Of a stretch of DNA of 64,000 bases, positions 51,237 to 61,674 are shown piece after piece. Numbering within the stretch: position 1 is the first letter of the stretch; each line of letters opens with the position of its first letter. The notes beneath the pieces are model-generated. The model worked only from the letters and a program-made list of their open reading frames with translations, had not been told where the DNA came from and searched no databases. The position numbers were made by a program, and so were the translations under genes. Origin of the DNA: Bolinopsis microptera (lineage: Eukaryota; Ctenophora; Tentaculata; Lobata; Bolinopsidae); the NCBI RefSeq assembly GCF_026151205.1, contig NC_087076.1:6252902-6316901 (forward strand), given 5' to 3'.

Positions 51237-51443
51237 TCACAAAAGGAAAAAAGGAGTTTGTATCTTCTAAAAAACTTAATCACCAACCGGAAATGTTCAG
51301 ACTTTTGGGTCTGACTCCCTTTATAGATTTGTGTAGAGTGGAAGGAGAAGCAGGACTTCTCGGGTCTGTGCTGTGTCAGTTATCGTTTAACAGTTTCAGT
51401 TATCGTTTGACATTATCGTTTAACATTACACATACCTCAAATT

Positions 51444-52486
51444 ATTTGTTAGTGATAGGAGGCCAAACGTCTTCTTCTCTACCAGTTCGGTCTGGTGTCC
51501 CTCAAGGTTCTATACTTGGCCCTTTATTGTTTGTAATATTTATAAATGACATGTTCTCCTGTGTCTCTGAAGGCACCAATATCGCCCTTTATGCAGATGA
51601 CACTAAAATTTGGAGGGAGATCCTTGGTTACCCTGACCATCACATAATCCAAAATGACATCAACAGATTATATGATTGGTCAGTGAGAAATCGAATGAAG
51701 TTCCACCCACAAAAGTGCAAAGCCCTCTCTGTGTCCCTGCAAAGAAACGTGCTGGATAACTTGCCATTCAATACCTTCTTTTATAAACTTTCTGGAAGTG
51801 ATATTGACTTTGTGCCCTCTCAGTCAGATTTAGGAGTCGCAATAAACTCCAGGTTTAATTGGGGTGCACAATGTAAAGCGCTTGTTTCCAAAGCTACCTC
51901 TAGACTTGGACTACTTAAGAGAACATGTCATTTCACTACTGATAAAAGGCAGAAAAGATCGTTCTATTTAGCGTTAATTAGGTCTATATTTGAACATTGT
52001 TCTGTCATATGGTCCCCTCAATCTGCAACTCATCTTCAACAGTTTGTTGCTATCCAAAAGAGGGCTATTAAATGGATCAATGGTGAACCTTACTCCAGTT
52101 ATAATGACGATAAACTTGCTACAGAGCAAAAGAAACTAAATATTCTCCCTGTTAAACAGAAGTTTATTTATAACGATCTTATGACCTTCTATAAAATAGT
52201 GAATAGCATAATTCCAGTTTCGCTCCCTACATATATAGTCCTATGCCGTCCAGAGGGCACCCGATACACTAGGCACAATGCTCAAATAATTGATATGTCG
52301 GATACTTCAACTTACATGAGTACCACTGTGCCCTGCTCGGATGCCTTCCGAAATAGCTTTTTTCATAGATCTATGCTGAAATGGAATAGTCTACCAGTAT
52401 GTATCCGGCAGTCAGAGCGGATTTCTACTTTTAAGGCCAAACTGATCAAGTACCTCTGGGCTGCCGATACAGTCTGGCCAGATTAG
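51444..52486 (+). CDS. LINE C ORF2, C-terminal part: RT palm and thumb
   Basis: Real LINE C codons start at about 51444 (NYLLVIGG). The open frame from 51182 includes LINE D sequence read in the wrong sense. Motifs: RSGVPQGSILGPLLFVIFIN, catalytic LYADDTKIW, DWSVRNRMKFHPQKC and SDLGVAINSRFNWG. A C-terminal region follows with RSIFEHCSVIWSPQ and IQKRAIKWINGE. Stop at 52484-52486. Together with 41407-43874 it would make a complete ORF2 of roughly 1150 residues, so LINE C was probably intact when LINE D landed. Confidence 0.85.
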
Positions 52487-52623
52487 CTCATCAGTCTTAT
52501 GAGTCTCAGAAATTTGTTTGTGTTGGTTACAATTCTGTCCGTCCAATTTCCTATCTGCTTGTCCTTTCTTTTTTCTTATCAGTTGTGACGGAATTGTAAT
52601 GAACAAAATCCTTATAATTATTT

Positions 52624-53487
52624 ATAGTAGAGGCTCTTACGGGCATTGTCTGCTCGATACGTTAGGGACCCCAGATACACCTTACTAGACGTATTTTTGA
52701 GCGTAGAATCGATTGAAAGTGGTTTCAAGATGATTGGACTGATTGTTCTGGGGTAAAATCGCAAAAAACCGATTTTTGGGCCAAAAATAGGCCAAAATAA
52801 CCATGTTTTTTGATATTTTGAGCAAGTTAATTTTGTTGGCATGTCGGCAAAACTTGCATAAAGATAGCTAAAAGATAGCCGCACAAGATTGTATAAAAAT
52901 AAAACAAATCCCTCTATTTGTTCTGAGGTAAAAATCCAAAAAAGTGGTAAAAATTTTGACTTTTTTGCTTGAAGTTTGAATAATTTTTTGCAGTTGTATT
53001 AAATCAACCCAAAAATAGTCACATCGTGTTTGCCTAAATTTTTCCTTTCCGAGAAGTACCCACTTCATATACTTTATCGAAGTTTGAATATTTTCACTCC
53101 GCAAGCGTTTTTGCCAAATTTTCGACGCGCACTACGCGCAAAAGCATTTAGTTGTTATCAATTGGCACCCGCGCGTTCATCATAAATTTCAAACAGCTAT
53201 AACTCAGCGAGATTATGTCCGTTCTAGCTCATATTTTCACACTAAATAGAAAATAATGTGATCTTATTGCTGACAAAATATGAATATAATTACTCTATTT
53301 GCCTTAGAGTAATAGACTGTCAAAGTTTAAAACGCGCATTGGTATAGCACGTGACTAATAAGGCCAAATTTATACTTCTTAACATATTATCGATCCTTAG
53401 ACATCATATTATTGTGTCCAATTAGCGGTTAGGTCTCTAAACTCGTAGCAGAAAACACGTCTTTTTGCCCGTAAGAGCCTCTACTAT
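52624..53487. mobile_element. MITE with 21-bp perfect inverted ends
   Basis: ATAGTAGAGGCTCTTACGGGC at 52624-52644 is the exact inverse of 53467-53487. TA dinucleotides at both edges would suit a TA target duplication (Tc1/mariner-like), but the edges are palindromic, so this is ambiguous. The 860 bp contain no gene. It sits in the 3' untranslated region of LINE C. Confidence 0.8.
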
Positions 53488-53769
53488 TATGATATGTTTG
53501 ATTTCTTGTTAATGTTTGTCATCCAAATTTGGTAGACGGCCCCAACGTTAATGTGGCTCTTGCTATGTGTTGGTTCAGCCGAATTAATTATTATATAATC
53601 AAGTTTATTTTTCTCGTTAGTTGTCATCCGGCCAAACATTAAGCAACTTATATTGCAGTACCATTTACCATTTAGTATATCAAAATATGTCATTGTAATT
53701 TTGCATGGCTGAAATGTAACGCTTGATTTATATATATAATGATTAATTGAATTTTCAAATAAAAAAAAA

Positions 53770-54876
53770 TGTAACTGCGTCTATGGCTGAGGCAAGGGGT
53801 GCTGGGATTGTGGGGGATAGGGGTGGGTCTGAATCACCAGTATAAGAGTAGTCTTCCCCAAACTTGAGGACCTGTCTTCCATTCTTCGGGATGAACTTAT
53901 TACTAGCTTGGCTCTCCAGGAGAAACTCTGTAACTTCTTTGAGGATCTCAGCACTTAGCACATCGACCAGGTAATCACACACTGGAGGTTCTGTGCATTT
54001 AGGGAGGGGGATTTCTGTAGCAGGTGGTGCTTCAGATGGACTTCTGGACTGCTGAAATTCATGAATCTCTTGACTCAGCTTCTTCAGTCTTGTCTCCAGG
54101 GATACAATCTCCACAGTAGGCATACTGTTACCAACAGCATTAGAAATAGCATCTGATATAGCCTGTATGTTCTGGCTGTAGTCTACAGAGCTCTTTAGGT
54201 TGTTGTCCATCTTGGCTGACATGCTGGAGCCTGGTCTGGGGAATGATGTATCGAAACACCATGGACATAGCCATTCTGAGAGAATAATATTCAGAGAAGC
54301 TTCAAGAGGTGTATCGTGCTGAATGTTGTTAGCACCCTTGAGATTGCAACAGGAAGCATGCCAGTGCTGAAAACATCTGGTACACTTGAACTTCCATTCC
54401 TTACCATCTGATGTTGATCGGCAAGGACAATCACTCTTTGAAGCCCGTTGTTTTACTGTAGGTTTATCCTGGATTTCAAGTTCTTCAGCAGACTCTTCAG
54501 CACGGGAGAATGGAGGAAAGGACTTGTACAGAGGGCTCATTGGACTGCTGGGGCTCTCTCTGAGGTTCGATGATTCTAAAGCTGATATCAGGTTTGGGCT
54601 GATCTTTTCAATAACCAGATTACCTGGAGGTTTAAGAACAGATGTCTCTGGTTGTTCTTGGGGTGACTTTGATGGGCGTTTACCCAGCACAGCTTTCTGG
54701 GCCATTGCGCTAGGGCTGTTCCTGCGCAGGGCTTTGTTGTCTGCTAGAGGTTTCTTCTTTTGGGAGGTAGCTCCTCTGCCGGATGGTGACATGCTAGCTC
54801 TGGGTCCTGGGTTGGTAGGAGGAGGAGTGTGTCTAGGGGAACGCCTTTGGGTACTAGCACTTGAGGTAGTAGCCAT
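53770..54876 (-). CDS. LINE B/F ORF1, N-terminal half (piece F): PHD, coiled coil, start of AlkB
   Basis: Minus strand from the ATG at 54876. A basic, Ser/Pro-rich N-terminus is followed by a PHD-like finger (SDCPCRSTSDG, FKCTRCFQHWHASC, EWLCPWCF), a coiled-coil stretch (SLETRLKKLSQEIHEFQQ) and the first part of an AlkB-like domain (VLKFGEDYSYTG, PTIPAPLASAIDA). The frame then runs into the A-tail of LINE C at 53769; the last few codons (TFFFI) are not its own. Its missing half (rest of AlkB, SGNH) matches LINE B ORF1 at 38846-39826. The two pieces add to about 690 residues, close to the 728 of LINE D ORF1. Losing the 3' side only is atypical for LINE truncation, which supports splitting by insertion. 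Confidence 0.82.
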
Positions 54877-55237
54877 GATGATATGATATCAGAGATATGT
54901 CCGGAGTCCAGGGGGCCAGCTTGGACAGACCCCTGCACCTGAAAAGAGAAGAGCATCAGCCGGTTCATTGTGAGTGATATGAGGTGGGTTAAGTGGGAAT
55001 ATGATTGAATAGAATTTTTTCAAGAACTTTCAAAAGAGTGATTGAAGTATTCAAAAATTTATAAATCATTCAAAGGTCAGACACACTAACAGCAACAGGA
55101 CAAACTGGGTTTGGATGGGGTGATTTGGTTTGAAATTGTTAAGTGTGTAGGTAAAATTGTTTGAGCAGAATTTTCAGAGTAAAAATAAATAAACAAAAAA
55201 TTTGTTGAGACAGGTATTCAGAGAATGCCTATCTTGG
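54877..55237 (-). other. Upstream region of LINE B/F and flank
   Basis: Minus-strand 5' untranslated region of piece F up to roughly 54970, then AT-rich flank. No gene. Confidence 0.45.
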
Positions 55238-58000
55238 AATACTTCAACACTACTATATGGACACGTTCATTTGAGTTTGAGGATATTGGTAAACAAAAAT
55301 AATAGCGTTTTTGACGATAGTGGCTTAATTTTGACATCTATTAACCTAGCCCGTTTAGAAGTTCTGAACATTAGCCACGTAACCCATACTCCCATATGCA
55401 CTGCTCAGAAAGAAAATCTATTGTTGTTAGGCACTATAATGTTTCAAATGTCACATTTTGTGTGACTTAGTTAACTGCAGTTGTCTAATTATCATTCCTT
55501 GGTCTGAAACATAGTAGATTAGGTCAATCTAACAATTATGATACAACATTGGTTAAAGGGCACGGATCGAACGGTTACAAGGCAATATTCAGGTAACTTT
55601 GTCACACTCAGAATACCATACCTCTATTCTACTGTGAGGTGTCCTCAAAAACCTTTTTACTCATTATTTGATGGTTGATCTACCAAGTACGGAGTACCAA
55701 TCATAGCCCTAAAATATATTGCTTTGAATAGTTAGCTAATACAGGCACTTGGTTATTGGGAAATGAGGTTAATTCTGTCACAATATATGGAATTTAAAAT
55801 TTTGGGCGAATTATTTATATCTGATTTTGGTTTGAAAGGCGGGAAAACTTTACATGATGACAATGTAGTTGATGCAAGTTAAGATCAGTTGATGTTTACA
55901 TTGTCACAAAAAATTATACGAAATCGTAAATAGGTTAAAAACAATGATTACATAATGAAATAGTCTCTTATAATAACTCCTATAATAACTGATGTGACAA
56001 AGTAAACATGTCTTGCCCCTATTTTGAAGATCTATATATTCTATAACTCTATTAGAATTCAACATTCTTTCAGAAAAAATTGGTAGATTATTGTCCAGAA
56101 CATCAGAGCTCAAGTTTAACAATTTTAGGTTAAATTTGTCAAAGTCACTAAAAATGTGACAAAATTAACTTTTCCTGCCCAAAAGAATTTCAAAATAGTG
56201 TGTAAAAATTAGCATAGGCTGCCTTATTACCTAAATAAATCAATCCAAACTACAAAAAAATATATGTTAATGTGATGACGATTACATAACTGTAATAATA
56301 ACTGATGTGACAAAGTAAACATGTCTTGCTCCTATTTTGAAGATCTATAACTCTATTAGAATTCAGCATTCTTTCAGAAACGATTGGTAGAATATTGTCC
56401 AGAACATCAGAGCTCAAGTTTAACAATTTCAGGTTAAATTTGTCTAAGTCACTAAAAATGTGACAAAATTAACTTTTCCTGCCCCAACAATTTCAAGATA
56501 GTGTGTAAAAATTAGCATAGGCTGCTTTATTACCTAAATAAATCAATCAAAACTACAAAAAAATATATTTTAATGTGGTGACGATTACCTAACTCTAATA
56601 ATAACTGATGTGACAAAGTAAACATGTCTTGCCCCTATTTTGAAGATCTATAACTCTATTAGAATTCAACATTTCACGATTGGTAGAATATTGTCCAGAA
56701 CATCAGAGCCCAAGTTTAAAAATTTTAGATTAATTTGTCAAAGACACTGAAAATGTGACAAAATTAACTTTTCCTGCCCCAACAATATCAAGATAGTGTG
56801 TTAAAATTGCCACAGGAATTAGGATGCTTTATTGCCTATATTAATCGATCCATACTTCGAAAAAGATTGGTTAATCTGATGACGATTACCTAACTCTTAT
56901 AATAACTGATGTGACAAAGTAAACATGTCTTGCCCCTATTTTGAAGAAGTATACCTCTATTAGAATACTATTATGTAACTTTATCATCAACAAAATTTCG
57001 ATAAACTAGTTATTTTGCCAGCAAGAAGCTGACAGAGTTATAATAATTTTGTGTGACGAAATTACCCTATTTTTGACCATGTTGCGGTAGTTTAATTGTG
57101 ACACTGTTAACATATTACCACCCGATAATGATTTATGTGACTGGTGCATGGTACTAGCAGTGTTGTTTGATCCATAGTACGTAATACAAAGGGTTTAAGC
57201 AGGTATATCATTATTTGTTCAATTTCACACATGTTCAGATATCATCAAGATTATGTGACAAAGTAAACTTGTCTGTGCCTTTTGTAATTTAATTCCTTGC
57301 GACTATATGATATAATAACAATTCCTAGCACTTCCTGGCCATTAAATAAACCTACACTACTCAGCATTGCTTATCAGGGTTCCCTAAACATTGTTCACAT
57401 ATTTTCTTAAATGTGTGACAGAGTAAACCATAGTGCACCAACTAACGAAAAAAGTCGTAAAATATGTAGGTAATGGTCATATGTACCCATCCAATCAACT
57501 GGACACTCAAAATTTTGGTCAAAAACGGCAGCAAGGGGTCCATATTTACTCTGTCACATGTTTATAGTGTGACAATGTAACCATTTCCGTGCCGGCCGTA
57601 TTTAAGCGATATCTTATCACCTGATTAAGATATCGTTATGTGACAAAGTTAGCCTAGAGGATGAGACGATTATCCTAACCATCAAGGGTTTGTGTAATTT
57701 CATAGTGTGACAAAGTCAACTACACTGTGCCTTTTAATAGGGTCACTTATATTTACCAATATCCTCAAACTCAAATGAACGTGTCCATATATTTTTTTGG
57801 ACTAGCAATGGTTTTTTATTAGGTGTAGTGACCAGTGGTATGTGAACACATGACGAACCGAACTGACAACTCAACTCATTTTCTAGGAGCAGTGATCCAT
57901 CCTCCCTGAGCCCCCCATCGTCCAAACAAGGTCTCTAGTTCATTGTTAACATAACCATTGCTAGTCCTCAAATTATTTGTTATATAGTAGTGTTGAAAGT
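55238..58000. mobile_element. Inverted-repeat-bounded element with GTGACAAAGT motif array
   Basis: ATATGGACACGTTCATTTGA and the following bases at 55254-55292 return as the inverse at 57756-57795 (~39 bp). CAACACTACTATAT near 55245 returns as the inverse at 57983-57996. Inside are three-plus copies of a ~307-bp tandem unit (starting near 55985, 56293, 56600, 56903) and many TGTGACAAAGT(A)AAC-like words through 57720. On the left side (about 55589, 55772, 55898) the same word is inverted (TAACTTTGTCACA). No protein-coding signal was seen. This is a large non-autonomous foldback-like element of unknown family. Confidence 0.6.
55940..56960. repeat. ~307-bp tandem repeat inside the motif element
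   Basis: ATAACTGATGTGACAAAGTA followed by AACATGTCTTGCCCCTATTT recurs at spacings of about 308, 307 and 303. Each unit also contains TTGTCCAGAACATCAGAGC and AAAATTAACTTTTCCTGCCC. Copies diverge by small indels. Confidence 0.88.
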
Positions 58001-58864
58001 ATTAATAGGGACGTGACTACCAAGCTAGCTGGCTTGTTAATTGGTGAATTTTTTAATTCAGAAGTGAAATTTCTCTGTTGCATGTAGCATTTCATCTTCC
58101 TAGATTTGTATTGTAATGATCATATTTAATGTAGTCCTCGAGAAGTCCTTATCTCCTCGCGGCCTTAGTTAATTCAACAACGTTGGCAGAGCGGGGAATG
58201 CATGATGATCTTATCAAGCTTTCAAAATTTTCAGCAGTTTGGCCGATTATGGATTGGGTATGTTCGGAATGAGCAAATCCAGTCTTAATCTGGTATCAAA
58301 CAGTAGATGCAGTAAAAGTCTAGTACGAAAATTAAAAATCTCCATAGTTCTTTTCTTCTGGAGAACCAACTTCCTTACGAAGTCAAGAGCTCAAAGACGG
58401 TTTTAAGTTTTAAAATTAAATTAGAAGGATGATAAATTAAATTAGAAGAATGGTAGAAAGAGATGATTTCTAAAAGTTAATTATTTTTGGAATGTTTTAA
58501 ATGAAGTTTTAGGAAAAATTTCCTAGTGAGATTAAAGTTTAAACTGTTGCTAGAAAACCACTCTGAATAGTGGTCTGATGGCAATGGTCACTTGTTACTG
58601 TTCTATTATAATTAATGTTTCATGAACTATAAGTATAAAAATATATAAAACAAACTTTCGCGATCATTTTGCCCAGATTTTAGCTGGGTAACCCTCCCCT
58701 GGATACCAAAACTTATAAAGATACCAAGCACCACCTCTTGAGAACTTGACCAATTCCTGGACGACCAATTTAAATGAATTTTATTGATATATGTGTTTTA
58801 ACATGGATCTTAACAAGTGATACTCATAGATGACTATGGAGAACCATTAAAAACCAGCAATAGA
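58001..58864 (+). promoter_or_regulatory. Upstream region of the lectin gene
   Basis: No coding recognised. A TATA-like run (GTATAAAAATATATAAAAC) lies at about 58631-58650, ~215 bp before the ATG, and could be a core promoter. In AT-rich sequence this is weak evidence. Confidence 0.25.
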
Positions 58865-58940
58865 ATGCCTAATCTGCTCCGCTTTCGCCAACTATTGCTG
58901 CTTTACTCTTTGCTCTTCCTCCACACTCACTGTCAGACAA
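58865..58940 (+). CDS. Lectin gene exon 1: signal peptide
   Basis: ATG at 58865 gives MPNLLRFRQLLLLYSLLFLH followed by THCQT: a short basic N-region, a Leu-rich hydrophobic core and small polar residues, a good secretory signal. Donor A|GTAAGTG at 58941. Ends in phase 1. Confidence 0.7.
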
Positions 58941-61674
58941 GTAAGTGTGATTTTAAAACTTTTAGAATATCAGAAATTTTTTGATTTTTGGCCACAATAT
59001 ACATTTTGTTGATATCGTTTAATGCTGTATAATGTATCTATCATAATAATTTACAACTTCTATCATTGCCTGGCAATGATTTCCAGCGAGGTATCAACCT
59101 TGTGTCTTTACTCCTTTCCAGATGACAGCAGATTTGTGTCTTTCAACTCTTCTTGTGACTTGGAACTATTTAAACATTCTTCATTTATCACCGGACAGGC
59201 CCCTTCCCATGAACGGACTCTGTTCAGTATTGACACAGTATACTTCAACTTTACAAACAATGGCTTGCTTGAAAGTGATACTCTGGCTATCAGATTCCTT
59301 CCAAGATTTCAAAAACTGGCTATAATGAATGGTGTTTTTAAACTAGGGTCAAAAACAGTCACAAATGACGGTTTCGTAACAATTACATTGGAGCAACCTT
59401 ACCCTCAACCTACGAAGGGTGATTCAAAAATAAGCCACAGCTACAAAATTGAATTCTCATCTACTTACGTGAACATCTATGCTAACGGGAAAGAGATCTA
59501 TTCCATAAACTATCTGGCATTGTCCGAGGATCCAAGTAGATTTTTCTCTGGTATCAATGGGTTTACAACTTCAGCAGATGTGTTTTGGAGAAAACTCAAT
59601 TGCCAAGAGTCGCACTATATCGCTCTTCTAGGTTACTAAGAGCAGCTGTTGTTGAACTTTGTTTTTTGCAGTTTTTCTGCAACTTGAAGCTTTCAATGTT
59701 CACCATAGCATATAATGAAGTATCTTATCATTGGACTAGTTTGTTTCCAAACGATTTGGTAACAATTTGTTTTACTGTTTTCAAGTTTGGCATTATTTCA
59801 TAGCCTGGTGATTTTTCAAGTTATCATAAATTTGTATACAACAGTCAAATATAAGCACTGCCAATAATCCATTCTTAATATATTCTATCTTAGCATATAA
59901 TAATAAATATAAATTTCACAGGCAAAGCGTTTGCTAAATGTTTAAAAATATTGGCGGTTAAACTTAAAAGAATTATTTTGTGGAATTATTTTTCTGTTAA
60001 GAAAAGGGCGAAAATATGCAATAACATGATAAGATGATAGCAAATCTGTAACAGGTTTTGGGGAGTTTAGCATTGTAATCTGCTTTAAAGAGCTGTGTTC
60101 CTGATGGCTAAGGCATGCTACATAATATAACATACATAACACTACATAATACACATACATAACACTACATAATACACTTCACTGGGATTGAGTTGTATTC
60201 ATGTGTCCATTTTTTCAACAAACATCATTATCATGATTCTATGATTATATGTAAATCTGTTTTTGGCATAAAGTAGCACATTAGTGCTCACATATTACCA
60301 GAAAACAACTGCAGGTTGTGGAGAAGACAGAGATTGTCAGTTAAACGGAGGTCCGACAGGGCTGTGCTATAATGGTGGCTGTGTTTGTCATCCCTCCTTT
60401 CTCAGTAGCAATGGCTGTCAGTCTGTCAGTCTGTTTAATGAACCACATGGTGAGTGATATCTTCTCTGAGTTTAGTGGAATTATGTTTTAAAAGTTAAAA
60501 TATGTGTTGCCACGTTATGTCGTAGAAGATACTGCATAATAATACTTTTGAAATCTTGTTAAGTTATTATGCTGCAATTACTCTATTAATGTTTTAAAAA
60601 TTGGTCTGGGAAAATGTGCTTCATTGAACGGAGTTGGGATAGTTCCAATCATTCGAGAAATTAGCTGTTAAAATGTAGGGAGAATACGGTACGAGTTTAA
60701 TTACGAGCAAGTGACCTGGAGCGAGGCTGACCTAAGCTGTAAGATGAAGCTGGGGAGACTGGCTAAGATACTGAACGCTGAACAGAACGATTATATTAAG
60801 AGTGAGATACAGGGCCGAGTAACCAACTACGGGCTCAACGACATTGACTTGTTCTTTGGGCTGGTTTACAACGGGTAAGTAGTGTTCTCTACATTGAGAA
60901 TTAAGATAGTGTTGTTCTAGTTCAGATCATACATTATCAGGTAATTTACCTAGATATTTCTAAATTTATTGTATCTATACATCATCATAATACAAGTTGT
61001 GTAATAGTACACGGAACACAATGATAATAGCTGCACCTTACTACCAGGGGGAGCCCGGGAGAGTTCAGATGGAGCGACAGTGCGCGTTACAGTACCTCCT
61101 ACTCACACTGGTACCTCGGGAGACTGTCTCCACGTGGTAGCCGGTCCAAACATGTGGTGATCAGTGACAGGGGCTACTGGGAGGGTGTCGACATTAACAG
61201 CGACACTAAACACGGATACGTGTGTGAATATGACGGTAGGTGCTTGACAAGGCGGCCAGGAAAGGGGGCAGGGTAGGGGGGGGGGGGCAGGGGAGGGAGG
61301 AGGGGCCAGGGGAGGGGAGGGGGGGCAGGGGAGGGAGGAGGGGCCAGGGGAGGGGAGGGGGGGCAGGGGAGGGAGGAGGGGCCAGGGGAGGGGAGGGGGG
61401 GGGCAGGGGAGGGGGCAGGGGAGGGGGCAGAGGAGGGGAGGGGACTGTGCTACTTGATGGACAAATCTTGTAGTTCCTATTTAAAATGATAATATAACTG
61501 GTTACTGGTGATCTAATTAACTAATTAATGTTTGTTGCCAGGTATTCCTAGTTATGTGCTCCACACTACTCCTAAAAACTACTCTGAAGCAGACGCCACG
61601 TGTCGTGGTCAAGGTTACGATGTTGTCTCTATCGGAGATAAGAAGGAGCTGGATTATGTACTCGCACTCTACAG
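58865..61674 (+). CDS. Secreted galectin-like/EGF/C-type lectin gene (partial, six exons)
   Basis: Exons 58865-58940, 59122-59636 or so, 60315-60449, 60679-60874, 61048-61235 and 61542-61674. Order: signal peptide, galectin-like beta-sandwich, EGF-like module, one C-type lectin domain (CTLD) in two exons, and the first half of a second CTLD; the rest lies beyond the window. Intron phases are coherent: 1 after exon 1, 1 before and after the EGF exon, 2 inside each CTLD, 1 between CTLDs, so modules are phase-1 cassettes suited to shuffling. It is likely an extracellular or membrane-bound sugar- or protein-binding receptor. The weak point is the join of exon 2 to exon 3 (see exon 2). The gene lies outside the transposon nest, and its introns hold minisatellites. 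Confidence 0.7.
59122..59639 (+). CDS. Lectin gene exon 2: galectin-like domain
   Basis: Acceptor CTCCTTTCCAG before 59122. About 170 residues with a beta-sandwich look: FSIDTVYFNFTNNG, LAIRFLPRFQKLAIMNG (compare HFNPRF...V.N in galectins) and SYKIEFSSTYVNIYANGKEI (compare the F.V.VNG strand). The W-G-x-E-R sugar-binding pair was not seen, so carbohydrate binding is uncertain. The frame reaches a stop at 59637-59639. Six bases before it, CTAG|GTTACT could act as a weak phase-1 donor that splices past the stop into the EGF exon. AATAAA at 59902-59907 would end a short secreted form. So this could be one gene with two isoforms, or two genes. Confidence 0.6.
60315..60449 (+). CDS. Lectin gene exon 3: EGF-like module
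   Basis: Acceptor ACAACTGCAG before 60315, donor ATG|GTGAGTG after 60449, phase 1 on both sides. Residues CGEDRDCQLNGG, LCYNGGCVCHPSF, SNGC have six cysteines in the C-x(n)-C-x-C spacing of an EGF-like fold (GGC-x-C). No calcium-binding D-x-D/N-E start. Confidence 0.75.
60679..60874 (+). CDS. Lectin gene exon 4: first half of CTLD 1
   Basis: Acceptor AAAATGTAG, donor GG|GTAAGT. It reads RIRYEFNYEQVTWSEADLSC, LGRLAKILNAEQNDYI and FFGLVYNG. The Y.f....tWseA...C...g..LA.i....q..yI pattern is the start of a C-type lectin domain. Ends in phase 2. Confidence 0.85.
61048..61235 (+). CDS. Lectin gene exon 5: second half of CTLD 1
   Basis: Acceptor ACTACCAG, donor GACG|GTAGG. It reads GEFRWSDSARYSTSYSHWYL, SKHVVISDRGYWEG and DTKHGYVCEYD. 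The final W...g.....yvCey closes the CTLD. The QPD/EPN and WND calcium-site motifs are absent, so sugar binding in the usual calcium-dependent manner is unlikely. Confidence 0.85.
61258..61444 (+). repeat. G-rich minisatellite in an intron
   Basis: About 38-bp units built of GCAGGGGAGGGAGGAGGGGC and GGGGAGGGGAGGGGGG words, with starts near 61287, 61325, 61363 and 61403. The coding-strand sequence is nearly all purine with dense G-runs, able to form G-quadruplexes. The 77-codon ORF over it (Gly/Arg-rich) is an artefact. Confidence 0.92.
61542..61674 (+). CDS. Lectin gene exon 6: first half of CTLD 2
   Basis: Acceptor TTTGTTGCCAG before 61542, donor ACAG|GTTAGG after 61674. It reads IPSYVLHTTPKNYSEADATC, RGQGYDVVSIGDKKELDYV. 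Same pattern and same phases (1 in, 2 out) as exon 4. The partner exon was not found before the window end. Confidence 0.75.

Larger units (their letters stand above)
43875..51443 (-). mobile_element. CR1-like LINE D, nearly intact, inserted in LINE C
   Basis: Minus strand. The 3' end at the left has a duplicated ~16-bp tail (minus strand AAAATTTTTCTTTCCT, repeated near 43878-43915). ORF2 is 45702-49044 and ORF1 49050-51236. The 5' untranslated region (51237-51443) contains repeated GTTATCGTTT(A/G)AC words near 51380-51425. It separates LINE C's RT at the same point on both sides. Only one coding break was found (frameshift near 48160), implying a young insertion. The 43875-45701 stretch is long for a 3' untranslated region and may contain a further insertion. 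Confidence 0.88.
51444..53769 (+). mobile_element. CR1-like LINE C, second part
   Basis: Resumes where LINE C was interrupted and ends at an A-rich tail (AAATAAAAAAAAA, 53757-53769). The 3' untranslated part is broken by a MITE (52624-53487). Directly after the A-run, the minus-strand LINE piece F begins, consistent with LINE C having inserted into B/F. Confidence 0.8.

Noticed and set aside
51182..51443. N-terminal 87 codons of the open frame ending at 52486
   Set aside because: They come from the LINE D 5' region read antisense; RT similarity begins at about 51444.
61240..61473. 77-codon Gly/Arg-rich ORF
   Set aside because: Translation of the G-rich minisatellite within an intron.
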